Positions 11,001-18,588 of a stretch of DNA of 64,000 bases are shown piece by piece. Position numbers and translations under genes: made by a program. Position 1 is the first letter of the stretch, and each line of letters begins with the position of its first letter. This stretch comes from Azoarcus indigens (GTDB taxonomy: Bacteria > Pseudomonadota > Gammaproteobacteria > Burkholderiales > Rhodocyclaceae). The notes beneath the pieces are model-generated. The model did no database searches, was not told the origin of the DNA, and worked only from the letters and a program-made list of their open reading frames with translations. Location: assembly GCF_004361735.1 (NCBI RefSeq), contig NZ_SNVV01000026.1, forward strand, positions 1-64,000, given 5' to 3'.

Positions 11001-13261
11001 GCCCCCGGCCGGACGCCGGTCCGCAGGGATTCATGGCGCAGCACCAGTTGGTCGAGCGCCGCCTGCAATCTGGCGACATCCAGCGCGCCCCGTAGACGCA
11101 GCGCGCAATGGATGTGATAGGCGGTGCTTTCCGGGTCCAGCCGCCACAGGAACCATTGGCGTTCCTGCGCATAGGAGGGCTGCAGCAAGCCCCCTCGCTG
11201 CGTCAGCGGCGCCAGCGGCAATGCCTCGCCGGCATGTCGCGGCCCGGCCAGCCGGCGCTGCAGTTCCGCCACGCAATCCTGCAGGCGGGGATGTTCGAAC
11301 AGGGTGCGGGGCGGGAAGTCGATCTGCCATTTCGCCTCCACTGCCGCGGCCACCCGTACCGCCGCCAGCGAATTTCCGCCGCTGGCGAAGAAATGGCTGG
11401 CGTCACCGAAATCGGTGCCCGGCCGCTTCAGCGCCTGCGCCCAGATCGCGGCAAGCGCGGCAGCGATCTCATCGCCCGCCTCCCGCGCCAGCGCCTGCTT
11501 CGCCGGCCGGCCGCTTTCAGCACCGCCCCGTTGCATCCTGCCGAACGCATGCACCGCATACGCATCCAGCGTGCCTTCCAGCCAGCCTTGCCGGCAGGCG
11601 CGGCGCTGCAGTTTGCCGCTGGAGGTCTTGGGCAGTGCGCCGGGGTTGAGCAGCACCACCACCGACAGTGCTTCGCCAAAGGCTTCGCCCACTACCTGGC
11701 TGAGCATGTCCACCAGCGCGTCGGCCGCTACCAGTTTCTGCAGGCTGCGCGGCACCTCGGCCGCCAGGCCTATGCCCTCGCCCTCCGGGCCTTCCACCGC
11801 GAAGGCGGCGACACGGCCCTTGCGCACCGCGTCCACCTCCGCTTCAACCGTGCGCTCTATGTCCTGCGGATAGAGGTTGTGGCCGCGGACGATGATCAAG
11901 TCCTTGACCCGGCCGGCGATGTGGAGCTGGCCCTGGTGCATGAAGCCGAGATCGCCGGTGCGCAGCCAGTTTTCCCCCGCTTCGGCGATGAAGGTGGCGG
12001 CGCTCTCTTCCGGCTTGTTCCAGTAACCGCGGCAGATGCTGGGACCGCCGGCCCAGATCTCGCCGATGCAGCCCTCTGCCAGTTCGGCGAGCGTCTCCGG
12101 GTCGCGGATGCTGACCGCATGGCCGGCGACGGTGCTGCCGCAGGCGACCAGCGTGCGGCCGCCGCTGCCGCCGACGGCGCGCCGCTGGCCGAGTTCGTCG
12201 GCGAGGAAGGTGCTGGCGCTCATGCCGGAGCCGCGGCGGCCGCAGGTGACGAACAACGTCGCCTCGGCCAGCCCGTAGCAGGGATACAGCGCGCCGGCTG
12301 AGAAACCGGCGGCGGCGAAGCGCTGGACGAAGGCTTCCAGGGTGTCGTGCCGCACCGGCTCGGCGCCGGAGAAAGCCACCTGCCAGCTCGATAGGTCCAG
12401 CGCCGCGGCCTGCTGTTCGGTGATGCGCTCCAGGCACAGCCGGTAGGCGAAGTCCGGCCCGCCGCTGACAGTGCCGCGATGGCGGGAGATCGCCTCCAGC
12501 CAGCGCAGTGGCCGTTCCAGGAAGAAACGCGGCGTCATCAGCACCAGGCGGATGCCGCGGTGGATGGGCTGCAGCAAGCCTCCGATGAGGCCCATGTCGT
12601 GGTACAGCGGCAGCCAGGAGACCACGACGTCGGCAGCCGAGATGGAGAAACCGGTCTCGATGGCGCGCTCGTTCGCCATCAGGTTGGCATGGCTCACCAT
12701 GACGCCCTTGGGCGCCGAGGTGGAGCCGGAGGTGTACTGGAGGAAGGCGAGGTCATCCCCCTGCGGGCGGCAATCGCGCCAGCGCTCGGCCCATTCCGGC
12801 TCGACCGCATCCACCGCCAGCGGCACCATCTTGCCGAGGCCGGGCATGGCTGCTTCCATCATCCGCAGCATGGCGGCGGTGCTGAGTATGCAGCGCGCCT
12901 GCGCATCCAGGGCGATGCCCGCCAGCCGGGCGAGATGCTGCGGCCGGCTGGATTCGGGCGGAAACACCGGCACCGCGACCAGGCCGGCATACAGGCAGGC
13001 GAAGAAGGCGACGACGTAGTGATCGTCGTTGTCCAGCAGCAGCAGCGCGCGCTCGCCCGTGGGGAAGCGGGCCTGCAGCGCGGCCGCCAGCGCGCGGACG
13101 CGGCGGTCCAACGCGGCATAGGTGATGGGGGTATCGAGCGGCTGGCCGTCCTGCTCGGTGACGATGACCAGGCCGACGTCATCGGCACGCTCTTCGGCCA
13201 GTTGGCGCAGGCAGCTGACGAAATCCGGCGGCGAGGCCGGGGATGGGCACGCAGAATTCAT
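8009..13261 (-). CDS. Loading protein FAAL-ACP-C-A-PCP (fatty acyl-AMP ligase/NRPS)
   Basis: Starts synthesis by activating a fatty acid and condensing it with the first amino acid. The 1750-residue protein has an N-terminal fatty acyl-AMP ligase (about 10-575; [11 protein letters not shown] near 175), an acyl carrier domain (GGNSL near 630), a condensation domain (about 680-1110; MHHIVTDG near 829), an adenylation domain (about 1135-1630; [11 protein letters not shown] near 1290) and a carrier domain (LGGHSL near 1675). My reading of the specificity residues is DVWNLGLIHK. It is closest to threonine codes (DFWNIGMVHK) and unlike Asp or Arg codes, but the residue is uncertain. The chosen ATG follows GAGAGAA; an in-frame extension upstream to 13459 has no support. 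No hydroxylase or monooxygenase domain is fused. The lipid tail predicts an amphiphilic, membrane-associated siderophore. Confidence 0.95.
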   Translation of the reverse strand: MNSACPSPASPPDFVSCLRQLAEERADDVGLVIVTEQDGQPLDTPITYAALDRRVRALAAALQARFPTGERALLLLDNDDHYVVAFFACLYAGLVAVPVFPPESSRPQHLARLAGIALDAQARCILSTAAMLRMMEAAMPGLGKMVPLAVDAVEPEWAERWRDCRPQGDDLAFLQYTSGSTSAPKGVMVSHANLMANERAIETGFSISAADVVVSWLPLYHDMGLIGGLLQPIHRGIRLVLMTPRFFLERPLRWLEAISRHRGTVSGGPDFAYRLCLERITEQQAAALDLSSWQVAFSGAEPVRHDTLEAFVQRFAAAGFSAGALYPCYGLAEATLFVTCGRRGSGMSASTFLADELGQRRAVGGSGGRTLVACGSTVAGHAVSIRDPETLAELAEGCIGEIWAGGPSICRGYWNKPEESAATFIAEAGENWLRTGDLGFMHQGQLHIAGRVKDLIIVRGHNLYPQDIERTVEAEVDAVRKGRVAAFAVEGPEGEGIGLAAEVPRSLQKLVAADALVDMLSQVVGEAFGEALSVVVLLNPGALPKTSSGKLQRRACRQGWLEGTLDAYAVHAFGRMQRGGAESGRPAKQALAREAGDEIAAALAAIWAQALKRPGTDFGDASHFFASGGNSLAAVRVAAAVEAKWQIDFPPRTLFEHPRLQDCVAELQRRLAGPRHAGEALPLAPLTQRGGLLQPSYAQERQWFLWRLDPESTAYHIHCALRLRGALDVARLQAALDQLVLRHESLRTGVRPGADGLPALQLRERAGLPLAQVDLGSRADAEAEAAEALAEFETCPFDLTEGPLARALLIRLGETEHLLALAMHHIVTDGASMQILLDELTAAYAAAGPLPPLPVQYADYAAWQRRRLDGGLRERQLAYWRQQLGEVHPVLALPTDHPRPALARYRAATLQLALPPELPAALKRRAEASDASLFMVLLAGFAAVLARYSGEQDIRIGVPMASRSRSELAGVVGLFVNTVVLRAEAAPQRALEELLLQLREAALGAQANQDLPLEQVVEALQPGRSLGHSPLFQVAFNHLQQDVRSLQSLPGLDATLEHRPGHAAQFELVLEAREGSEGTLSLALCYAAELFEADTMARFGCDYLAVLETLAQRPQCRLGEVALSAAAPSTWGINAHRHGEPQPVHRMFEFHARTRPQALALHCAGESLSYAALNRRANRLAHRLIALGVGPERRVGVALQRSPEMIVGLLAVLKAGGAYLPLDADQPAERLAHILADGGVDLLLTHDAFPHALPAMRRLLLDEAAEAGMPEHDPAVELHADSLAYVIHTSGSTGLPKGAANRHGALHNCMAWMQESYSLTAADVVLHKAPFGFDVSAWEIFWPLSAGAQLVLAQPGEQRDPARLAALIRAHRITTVNFVPAMLQAVLEHGDIAACASLRRILCGGEAMSAELQRAFAAGLPAARLYNLYGPTETAIHVMHWSCRDDGATPVPIGRPISDTQAYVLDAGLAEVPPGAVGELYLGGASLGRGYLGRPGLTAERFIADPCGRAGGRLYRTGDLVRWNREGQLEYLGRIDHQVKIRGFRVELGEVEAQLLAQPEVREAVVVARPGPGGARLAAYVSLHQGCAVEAEALRERLAPMLPDYMLPSALMLLPALPLNANGKVDRQALPAIELASRPGSAPQGPLAEAVAAIWAELLQLPQVGGDDNFFDLGGHSLLLIRMQRLLAERLRADLPVVELFQFPTVNALARRLARGNETAPTAAADTSVERASRKREALLRRRLSAEEIN

Positions 13262-13325
13262 GTTCTCTCGCTCGGGGTAAGGGCGCGGGCTTGCGGTGGG
13301 CGCTTGTCGCTCGGCGGGATGCCGG

Positions 13326-14018
13326 CTAGCTGCTGTCGCCGTCGGCCGGCTCAGCCCAGGCCACGGCCGCCGCATAGCCGGGAAGGGGCAGCACCTGCCC
13401 GCGCAGCCGCGGCCAGCCGCGGATTGCATGGGCGCCATCCAGGCGGCCATCGGCGGCATGCCGTATCGACAGTGCCTGCAGGTGCTCGGCGATACCGACG
13501 CCGACCGCCTTCAGCACCGCTTCCTTGGCCGCCCAGTTGGCGAAGAAGGCAGCCGTGGGTGCATGCGGCGTCTGCGCCAGCGCGGCGCGCTCCTGGGCGG
13601 TGAAGGCGTAGGCGGCCAGCGCGGCGAAATCCAGGCTGTCGTCATGGCGCTCCACATCCACCCCGACCGCTTCCAGCGTGTTGTCGTCGGCCAGCGCGAT
13701 CAGCACGCAGTTGCCGGAATGGGCGAGATTGAAGGCGGCGCCGCCATCCTGCAGGGCCGGCTTGCCGTGGCGGTTGGCGGTGAAGCTCAGCGTGGAAGGC
13801 TCGCGCCGCAGCCGGGCGCCCAGCAGGCGCCGCAAGGCAGCGCGGCCACTCACCGCGCGCTGGCGGTCGGCATGGCGGCGGTAGCGGCTGGCGCGTGCGC
13901 GCTCGTCCTCGCTGAGCACCGCCAGGTCGCCCGCCGCGAGTGGCGCCGCCAGGTCCAGGTTCAGCATCCACACCTCCAGGCCGGAGGGCACCGTCTCAGG
14001 CAAGGGCAGCGTTCGCAT
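13326..14018 (-). CDS. Sfp-type 4'-phosphopantetheinyl transferase
   Basis: Converts apo carrier domains of the neighbouring NRPS/PKS proteins to the holo form using coenzyme A. The 230-residue protein carries the family hallmarks: FNLAHSG, the magnesium-binding GVDVE and the [14 protein letters not shown] segment (consensus WxxKEAxxKxxG). The start ATG at 14018 is preceded by GGGAG and overlaps the thioesterase gene by 23 bases, so translation is probably coupled. The longer in-frame start at 14129 lies deep inside the thioesterase gene and is less likely. The gene ends 64 bases before the FAAL-NRPS gene. A dedicated transferase in the cluster means the locus does not depend on a housekeeping enzyme for carrier activation. 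Confidence 0.93.
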   Translation of the reverse strand: MRTLPLPETVPSGLEVWMLNLDLAAPLAAGDLAVLSEDERARASRYRRHADRQRAVSGRAALRRLLGARLRREPSTLSFTANRHGKPALQDGGAAFNLAHSGNCVLIALADDNTLEAVGVDVERHDDSLDFAALAAYAFTAQERAALAQTPHAPTAAFFANWAAKEAVLKAVGVGIAEHLQALSIRHAADGRLDGAHAIRGWPRLRGQVLPLPGYAAAVAWAEPADGDSS

Positions 14019-14733
14019 CGCTCGCTCCCGCCAGTTCGCCCAGGCGTCCGGCCAGCGCCTGCAGCACCTCTCTCTCCTGCTGCCGGATGAAGAAATGACC
14101 GCCCTCGAACCACTGCAGCGAGAAGGCACCGGCCGCTTCCTGCCGCCAGGCTTCCAGGCGATCCGGCTCGATCTCGTCCTGACGGCCGCCGAAAACGTGC
14201 AGCGGCATCCGCAGCCGCGTACCGGGGCGGTATTCGAAACTGGCGCAGATGCGGTAGTCGGCGGCCAGGGTGTCCAGCGTCATGCGCAGCAGCTCGGGGC
14301 TGGCGAAGACTTCTTCCGGCGTGCCGCCCTGCCTGTGCATGTCGGCGATCAGCGCGGCGTCGTCGTCCTTGCCGGCGAAGTAGGCCGGATCGCGCTGCGC
14401 CGGCGCCGGGCTGCCGGAGGCGAAGACCGCTTCGGGCAGCGACATGCCGCCGCGCTGCAACTGCTGCACCATCCCGTAGGCCAGCAGGGCACCCATGCTG
14501 TGGCCGAACAACGCCCAGCGCTTGCCATGCCGGCCCGGCAGCTCGGCGCACAGTTGCACCACCAGGGCGCGATAGTCCTCCGCGTGGGCTTGATCCAGAC
14601 GAGCACCCCGCCCCGGCAACTCCAGCGGCACGATGCGTATCCACTGCGGCAGCAGACGCCGCCAGCGCAGGTACATGGTGGCGCTGGCACCGGCGCAGGG
14701 CAGGCACAGCAGGTCGATGGGGGAGCCCGGCAC
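13996..14733 (-). CDS. Type II thioesterase
   Basis: An alpha/beta hydrolase that clears misprimed or stalled acyl groups from NRPS/PKS carrier domains. The 245-residue protein shows the nucleophile motif GHSMG, the N-terminal LLCLPCAGASA typical of GrsT-like external thioesterases, and a C-terminal GGHFF segment that holds the catalytic histidine. The start is GTG, 10 bases after the mbtH stop and behind AAGGCGG. It lies between mbtH and the PPTase gene in the same orientation. Product release by an integrated thioesterase domain would be encoded outside the window, so this enzyme is best read as editing rather than release. Confidence 0.93.
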   Translation of the reverse strand: MPGSPIDLLCLPCAGASATMYLRWRRLLPQWIRIVPLELPGRGARLDQAHAEDYRALVVQLCAELPGRHGKRWALFGHSMGALLAYGMVQQLQRGGMSLPEAVFASGSPAPAQRDPAYFAGKDDDAALIADMHRQGGTPEEVFASPELLRMTLDTLAADYRICASFEYRPGTRLRMPLHVFGGRQDEIEPDRLEAWRQEAAGAFSLQWFEGGHFFIRQQEREVLQALAGRLGELAGASDANAALA

Positions 14734-14743
14734 GTCGACCGCC

Positions 14744-15004
14744 TTACTGCAGACTGGCCGGGGCCGCTTCGGCGCCCTTCTTCGCGGCCTGCTCGTCCAT
14801 CCACTTGCGCAGGGAGAGCGGGCGCATGTCGGTCCAGGTGCGCTCGACGAATTCGAGCACGGTCTTCTTGTCGCCTTTCACGCCGTCCACCGCCGTCCAG
14901 CCGCCGGGCACCGCCTTCCAGTGCGGCCAGATGGAGTACTGCTCTTCGTGATTGACGAGGACGATGAAGATCTCGTCTTCGCGGTCGAAACAACTGGTGC
15001 TCAT
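14744..15004 (-). CDS. MbtH-like protein
   Basis: Small partner that binds NRPS adenylation domains and keeps them soluble and active. The 86-residue protein begins MSTSCFDRED and contains the family signature: NHEEQYSIWP, the conserved tryptophans of VPGGW, and the later WTDMRPLSLR. Typical MbtH proteins have 60-75 residues, so this one has a short C-terminal tail. The ATG has a clear GAGGAG eight bases upstream. It is the first gene after an exact iron-starvation sigma promoter at 15080-15104, giving a leader of about 65 bases. Confidence 0.95.
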   Translation of the reverse strand: MSTSCFDREDEIFIVLVNHEEQYSIWPHWKAVPGGWTAVDGVKGDKKTVLEFVERTWTDMRPLSLRKWMDEQAAKKGAEAAPASLQ

Positions 15005-15079
15005 GCAACTCTCCTCGCAGGATTGATGCGCCGGAGATAAACGCCGGCGCGAGGCGCAGGACGCGCTTCTCAAACACAT

Positions 15080-15104
15080 GACGAGCGAGCTGCGGCGGAA
15101 TTTA
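15080..15104 (-). promoter_or_regulatory. Iron-starvation sigma factor promoter (TAAAT-N16-CGT)
   Basis: Reading the minus strand, TAAAT is followed after exactly 16 bases by CGT; equivalently TAAA-N17-CGTC. These are the published core elements of PvdS-dependent (IS box) and OrbS-dependent promoters. The -10 CGTC ends about 75 bases before the mbtH ATG. A PvdS/OrbS-like sigma factor is encoded about 600 bases upstream. The match was found by eye and its genome-wide frequency was not computed. Confidence 0.78.
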
Positions 15105-15349
15105 GCCGCGATGCACGGAGGGCAGGAGGACGCCGCTTCGAATCCGGCACGGCACGGGAAGAGATCCCGCAACCCGCCCGGACGCGGAAAGGCTCACGCC
15201 GGGATTGAGACGCCGGGTGTAGGGAATCAGGGCTGTAAACGGCAAATCTCCGCTCCGGCTTCAGGCCGGATGCGGAGATTCAGGAAGCTTCAAAACAGCG
15301 AGCGCGGCGAGGCACCGGGCTCGCCGTGGAGGTCAAACCTGCCCGGCGC

Positions 15350-15589
15350 TCAGACCTCCTCGGAACGACAGGAGGTGGAGGCGGAATCCACATCTTCGGA
15401 GGGCGGCACCAGGCCGGTGATCAACCACAGCCGGGCGGCTTCCTGGTAGGCCCGCCCATGCTGCGGGGATATGGCCAGCCATTGCAGCAGGTCCGCGCGT
15501 CCGGCTTCGTCCAGCGTTCCGTCATGCTCCCGCATGGTCCATTCGACCGCCTGCTGCCAAACCGGATCTTCCTTCCCCGTCTTCGTCAT
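15350..15589 (-). CDS. Small DUF4880 (FecR N-terminal-like) protein
   Basis: About 79 residues from the ATG at 15589; an upstream in-frame start at 15643 is possible. The core, from PVWQQAVEWTMREHDG to LLQWLAISPQHGRAYQEAARLW, resembles the N-terminal DUF4880 region of FecR-type anti-sigma factors, which contacts the sigma factor. There is no membrane segment and no periplasmic FecR domain. It sits between the PvdS-like gene and the mbtH promoter on the same strand. A cytoplasmic anti-sigma or co-activator of the neighbouring sigma factor is a reasonable inference, but no function is demonstrated. The start is uncertain because the Shine-Dalgarno (GGTGAG) is weak. Confidence 0.72.
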   Translation of the reverse strand: MTKTGKEDPVWQQAVEWTMREHDGTLDEAGRADLLQWLAISPQHGRAYQEAARLWLITGLVPPSEDVDSASTSCRSEEV

Positions 15590-15733
15590 CACGCTCACCG
15601 TTCGGCCCCTGTGGCCACGATCTGTCAGATAGACGTTTCGCAACCGGGCCTGTTCAGTCCGGTAATAACGTCATATCGACAGATTGTAGCAACAAAATAC
15701 TTGATTTCTGGTCAATCAAGCGACCGAACGTGA

Positions 15734-16246
15734 TCAACTTCCTCCCAGCGCCGCACGGCAATGATCGATCGCGTCGCGGATCATGAAGTTCACCAGCGTG
15801 GTGGAGACCCCCAGCCGTTCCGCGATCTCGCGCTGCGTCAGCCCACCGACGCGGTACAGCTCGAAGGCCTTGCGGGTGCGCTCCGGCAGTTCGCCCAGCG
15901 CGCAAGCCACCCGCCCCAGCTCCTGGCGGCCGATGGCGATGGCCTCCGGCGTACCGGAGGGCGCGGGCACTTCCAGCCCCTCCTCCTCGCAGGCGAAGAA
16001 ACCGGACTCCAGCGCGCAGCGGCGGTGGCGGTCTATCGCCAGGTTGCGCACTACCTGGTAGAGGTAGGCGACCGGCTGGCGGACGTCAAAGACCGCGTCC
16101 GCCTCGATGATCTTCAGATATGCGTCCTGCACGACATCGTCCGCCCGTTCCCGGTTGCCCAGGATCTTCATCGCCGCGTGGCAGAGCTGGCTGCGGTAGG
16201 TGATGAAGACATCGGCCAGCTCGGCGATCTGCTCGTTTGTTCGCAC
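15734..16246 (-). CDS. PvdS/OrbS-like iron-starvation ECF sigma factor
   Basis: RNA polymerase sigma subunit expected to transcribe the siderophore genes under iron limitation. The 170-residue protein has region 2 (ADDVVQDAYLKI, then YLYQVVRNLAIDRHRR) and region 4 (ELPERTRKAFELYRVGGLTQREIAERLGVS). The C-terminal TLVNFMIRDAIDHCR closely matches the PvdS sequence I recall, which separates it from ordinary FecI proteins. The start chosen is GTG at 16246 behind a perfect GGAGGAG; a TTG at 16279 in the same frame has no such site. A Fur-box-like dyad lies just upstream at 16283-16297. No full-length FecR partner is adjacent, as expected for PvdS/OrbS types; the next gene encodes only the FecR N-terminal region. 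Confidence 0.92.
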   Translation of the reverse strand: MRTNEQIAELADVFITYRSQLCHAAMKILGNRERADDVVQDAYLKIIEADAVFDVRQPVAYLYQVVRNLAIDRHRRCALESGFFACEEEGLEVPAPSGTPEAIAIGRQELGRVACALGELPERTRKAFELYRVGGLTQREIAERLGVSTTLVNFMIRDAIDHCRAALGGS

Positions 16247-16282
16247 CGACTGCTCCTCCTGCTGATCCCCTAGGATCAAGTT

Positions 16283-16297
16283 GAATGAGATTCATTC
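16283..16297. promoter_or_regulatory. Probable Fur box
   Basis: GAATGA-GAT-TCATTC is a perfect 6-3-6 inverted repeat and matches the core of Fur sites (AATGAgAATCATT type). It lies 36 bases upstream of the GTG start of the PvdS-like sigma gene, where ferric Fur would block transcription. The surrounding AT-rich bases could hold the promoter. Confidence 0.75.
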
Positions 16298-16650
16298 TTA
16301 AATACAGGGTCTCAGCATAGTTGCCAACCGGCGCCGGCTGGATGAAATTATTTAATCGGAAATCGCCCCTGTCATATTGAATTCCGCCTTGAAAAACAGG
16401 CTGAATTCCGCATGGATACAGGGTTTGACGATTCCGGCGCGAGCGCCTTCCCTCCGTCGCCGCAGGGCGATGACGGAGGCCTCCCGAAGCTTGCCGAGGG
16501 GGGCTGCAGACCACTGGAAGCGGTGCCATTGCAGCGACCCACAGTCCACTAGACGGACCGCGGATAGAAACCGGGACAGGTGCTGGAGCGGAGAGGACGA
16601 GCGGCAGGGAAGCCGGCGGAGCGGCCAGGGCAGCGCGTGCTCCCGCCCGC
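16298..16650. other. Non-coding stretch upstream of the PvdS-like gene
   Basis: About 350 bases between the Fur-like dyad and the stop codon of the FecR gene. The first 100 bases are unusually AT-rich for this window and probably carry the sigma gene promoter. The rest shows no convincing gene, RNA or repeat. Confidence 0.6.
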
Positions 16651-17667
16651 TCAGCGGCTGCTCAGGCTGATGGTGCCGCCGTCCCGCCGCTCGATCTTGA
16701 GCGGGAACATGGCGGGCAGCACATCCAGCAGTTCGCGGGAATTGGCGGCGCGGAAGCGGCCGGTGAGGCGGAAGGCCGACACCCGGGCGTCGGCGAGCAG
16801 GATGGGCGCATCGCGGTAGGCATTCACCGCCGGGACGACCTCGTCCAGACGCACGTTGTCGAACACCAGCCAGCCATCCCGCCAGGCCGCGAGCGCCGAG
16901 GCATCCACCCGGCGCACCGGCTCGACCTGGCCATCGCGCAGCACCACGCCGTCGCCGCCATACAATTCGACCATGCGGCGATTCCAGGGCAGCAAGTTCA
17001 GCCCCTCCTCCTTGGGGAAGAAGCGGACATGCCCATGTTCCACCGAAATGCTGACCGGCCCGCCGCGATCGCTCACGGTGAAGGCGGTCCCCACCACTTC
17101 CACCGTGCCGACCCGCGTCTCCACCAGGAAGGGACGGGAGGCGTCCGGGGCGACCTGGAAATGGGCCTCTCCCTCCTCCAGCGCCACCACCCGGCGGCCG
17201 CGATAGAGGCGCGCTGTCAGCGCGCTGCGGGCATTGAGGTCGATCTGGCTGCCGGCCAGCCCCTGGCCATCGGGAAGCTCCGCCTGCAGCAGCTGGGCGG
17301 TGACGGTGCGGTAGGACTGGACGAAGACGGGCTGGTAGGCATACCAGGCGCCGCCGCCCCCCAGCATCGCGGTGCCCATACAGAGCGCGCCCAGCGAGAG
17401 CAGCATGCGACGCCGCACCCGGCGGGCGTCGGCGCTGCTGCCATAGGCGGGCTCATCGAAGCGCTGGCGCAGGTCCGCTGCCATGGCGCCCAGCATCTCC
17501 CAGCGACGCATCGCCTCCGCCCAGGCAGCTTCGTTCTCCTCGTCGCCGGCCCGCCAGCGCGCCAGCTGTTCCCTGGCCTTGCTGGCGGCATCCGGCGCCT
17601 CGATCGCCGCGCGGGCGATCAAGGTCAGTGCATGTTCGATCCGCTTTTCGCTGGCATCCTGTCCCAT
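16651..17667 (-). CDS. FecR-family anti-sigma factor
   Basis: Inner-membrane regulator that passes the signal of a loaded TonB receptor to its sigma factor. The 338-residue protein has an N-terminal cytoplasmic DUF4880-like region (about 10-70), a basic stretch (RRVRRRM) before one membrane segment (about 87-108), and a periplasmic FecR domain with characteristic DLNARSALTARLYRG, GEAHFQV and VGTAFTV segments. The C-terminal part (about 255-335) resembles the STN-contacting DUF4974 region. Its ATG is separated by a single base from the stop of the upstream FecI gene, so the pair is one unit. The receptor it serves is not adjacent; it may be encoded left of the window with the siderophore genes, or be one of the two receptors in this window. 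Confidence 0.92.
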   Translation of the reverse strand: MGQDASEKRIEHALTLIARAAIEAPDAASKAREQLARWRAGDEENEAAWAEAMRRWEMLGAMAADLRQRFDEPAYGSSADARRVRRRMLLSLGALCMGTAMLGGGGAWYAYQPVFVQSYRTVTAQLLQAELPDGQGLAGSQIDLNARSALTARLYRGRRVVALEEGEAHFQVAPDASRPFLVETRVGTVEVVGTAFTVSDRGGPVSISVEHGHVRFFPKEEGLNLLPWNRRMVELYGGDGVVLRDGQVEPVRRVDASALAAWRDGWLVFDNVRLDEVVPAVNAYRDAPILLADARVSAFRLTGRFRAANSRELLDVLPAMFPLKIERRDGGTISLSSR

Positions 17668-17668
17668 C

Positions 17669-18265
17669 TCAGCAGTATGCGTCCTCCGCCATCAGCGGAG
17701 AAGCGTCCGGCCCGGCAGCCGGATCGGTGCTGCCGGGCAGTTCGGCGCGAAGCTGGGCGAAGATGCGGGCGCAATCCACCGTCGCGCGCACCACATGCTT
17801 GGCGACCGCCGCCTCGGTGATGCCCAGCCGCTGCGCGATCTCCGCCTGGCTATGGCCGTAGGCGCGGAACAGCAGGAAAACCTCCCGGCGCCGCGGCGGC
17901 AGCGTTTCCAGCTGCGCCACCACCCGCTCCACCAGTTGCCGCTGGGCGTACAGGGTCTCGGAGGAAGGCGCGGCCAGGCTGGCCTGCAGGGCAAAGCGCT
18001 CTTCTTCCCAGGCCTGCACCACCTTGCGGTGCCGCGCCTGGTCGATGATGAGGTTGTGGGCGACCCGGAACAGCAGCGCGCGCGGCGATTCGATCACCTC
18101 GTCCCGCGCGGAAGGCCGCTGGGCGCGGGCGTAGACGTGCTCGAAGCTGGTCTGGGCAATGTCGGCTGCATCGTCAGTATTACGCAGCTTGTTGACCAGG
18201 TGACGGCGCAGATCCCGGTAGTGCAGCAGCAGTTCATCCACCAGGGAGGTGGAAACCGCGCTCAC
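17669..18265 (-). CDS. FecI-type ECF sigma factor
   Basis: Extracytoplasmic-function sigma factor paired with the downstream FecR. The roughly 198-residue protein has region 2 (DDAADIAQTSFEHVYAR, then LLFRVAHNLIIDQARHRKV) and region 4 (LPPRRREVFLLFRAYGHSQAEIAQRLGITEAAVAKHVVRA). The start chosen is GTG at 18265, six bases after GTGGGAG; an ATG at 18313 or earlier starts give N-terminal extensions without a good ribosome site. A Fur-like sequence lies at 18394-18412, so the pair is probably iron-repressed. Confidence 0.9.
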   Translation of the reverse strand: MSAVSTSLVDELLLHYRDLRRHLVNKLRNTDDAADIAQTSFEHVYARAQRPSARDEVIESPRALLFRVAHNLIIDQARHRKVVQAWEEERFALQASLAAPSSETLYAQRQLVERVVAQLETLPPRRREVFLLFRAYGHSQAEIAQRLGITEAAVAKHVVRATVDCARIFAQLRAELPGSTDPAAGPDASPLMAEDAYC

Positions 18266-18393
18266 CGCAAGCTCCCACTGGCGACATATGAAGGACGCCG
18301 CCGCAGGCCGCATGGCGGTCGATAAGACTGAAGACCAACATCGTTCCTCATGAGACAGCCCCGGATACGCCGCTGCGGATGCGACCAAGATTA

Positions 18394-18412
18394 ATAGGAA
18401 TGATTATTGTTA
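18394..18412. promoter_or_regulatory. Probable Fur box upstream of FecI
   Basis: On the minus strand this AT-rich segment reads ACAATAATCATTCCTATT, containing ATAATCATT, a nine-base match to the Fur consensus. It lies about 130 bases upstream of the FecI start, within a short AT-rich island (18389-18440) in otherwise GC-rich DNA. Confidence 0.6.
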
Positions 18413-18588
18413 CGCAGCTTTCGCCGTTTGACAATCTTTCCTCGGCAGCATTTTTCTCATCCGTTCTCGATGCCTGCCCCGCCGCCCGCCCTGCACCCAG
18501 GGCAGCGCGCAGGCTTGGCGGAGGGAATCCGGACGATGCTAGGGCGCGGCCCCTGCCCAGGGTGCCGGCGTGATGGCGACTGGCCTGC

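Noticed and set aside
15660-15720. A second iron-starvation promoter before the DUF4880 gene.
   Set aside because: The region is AT-rich and has a TACAAT hexamer but no TAAAT-N16-CGT spacing on the minus strand.
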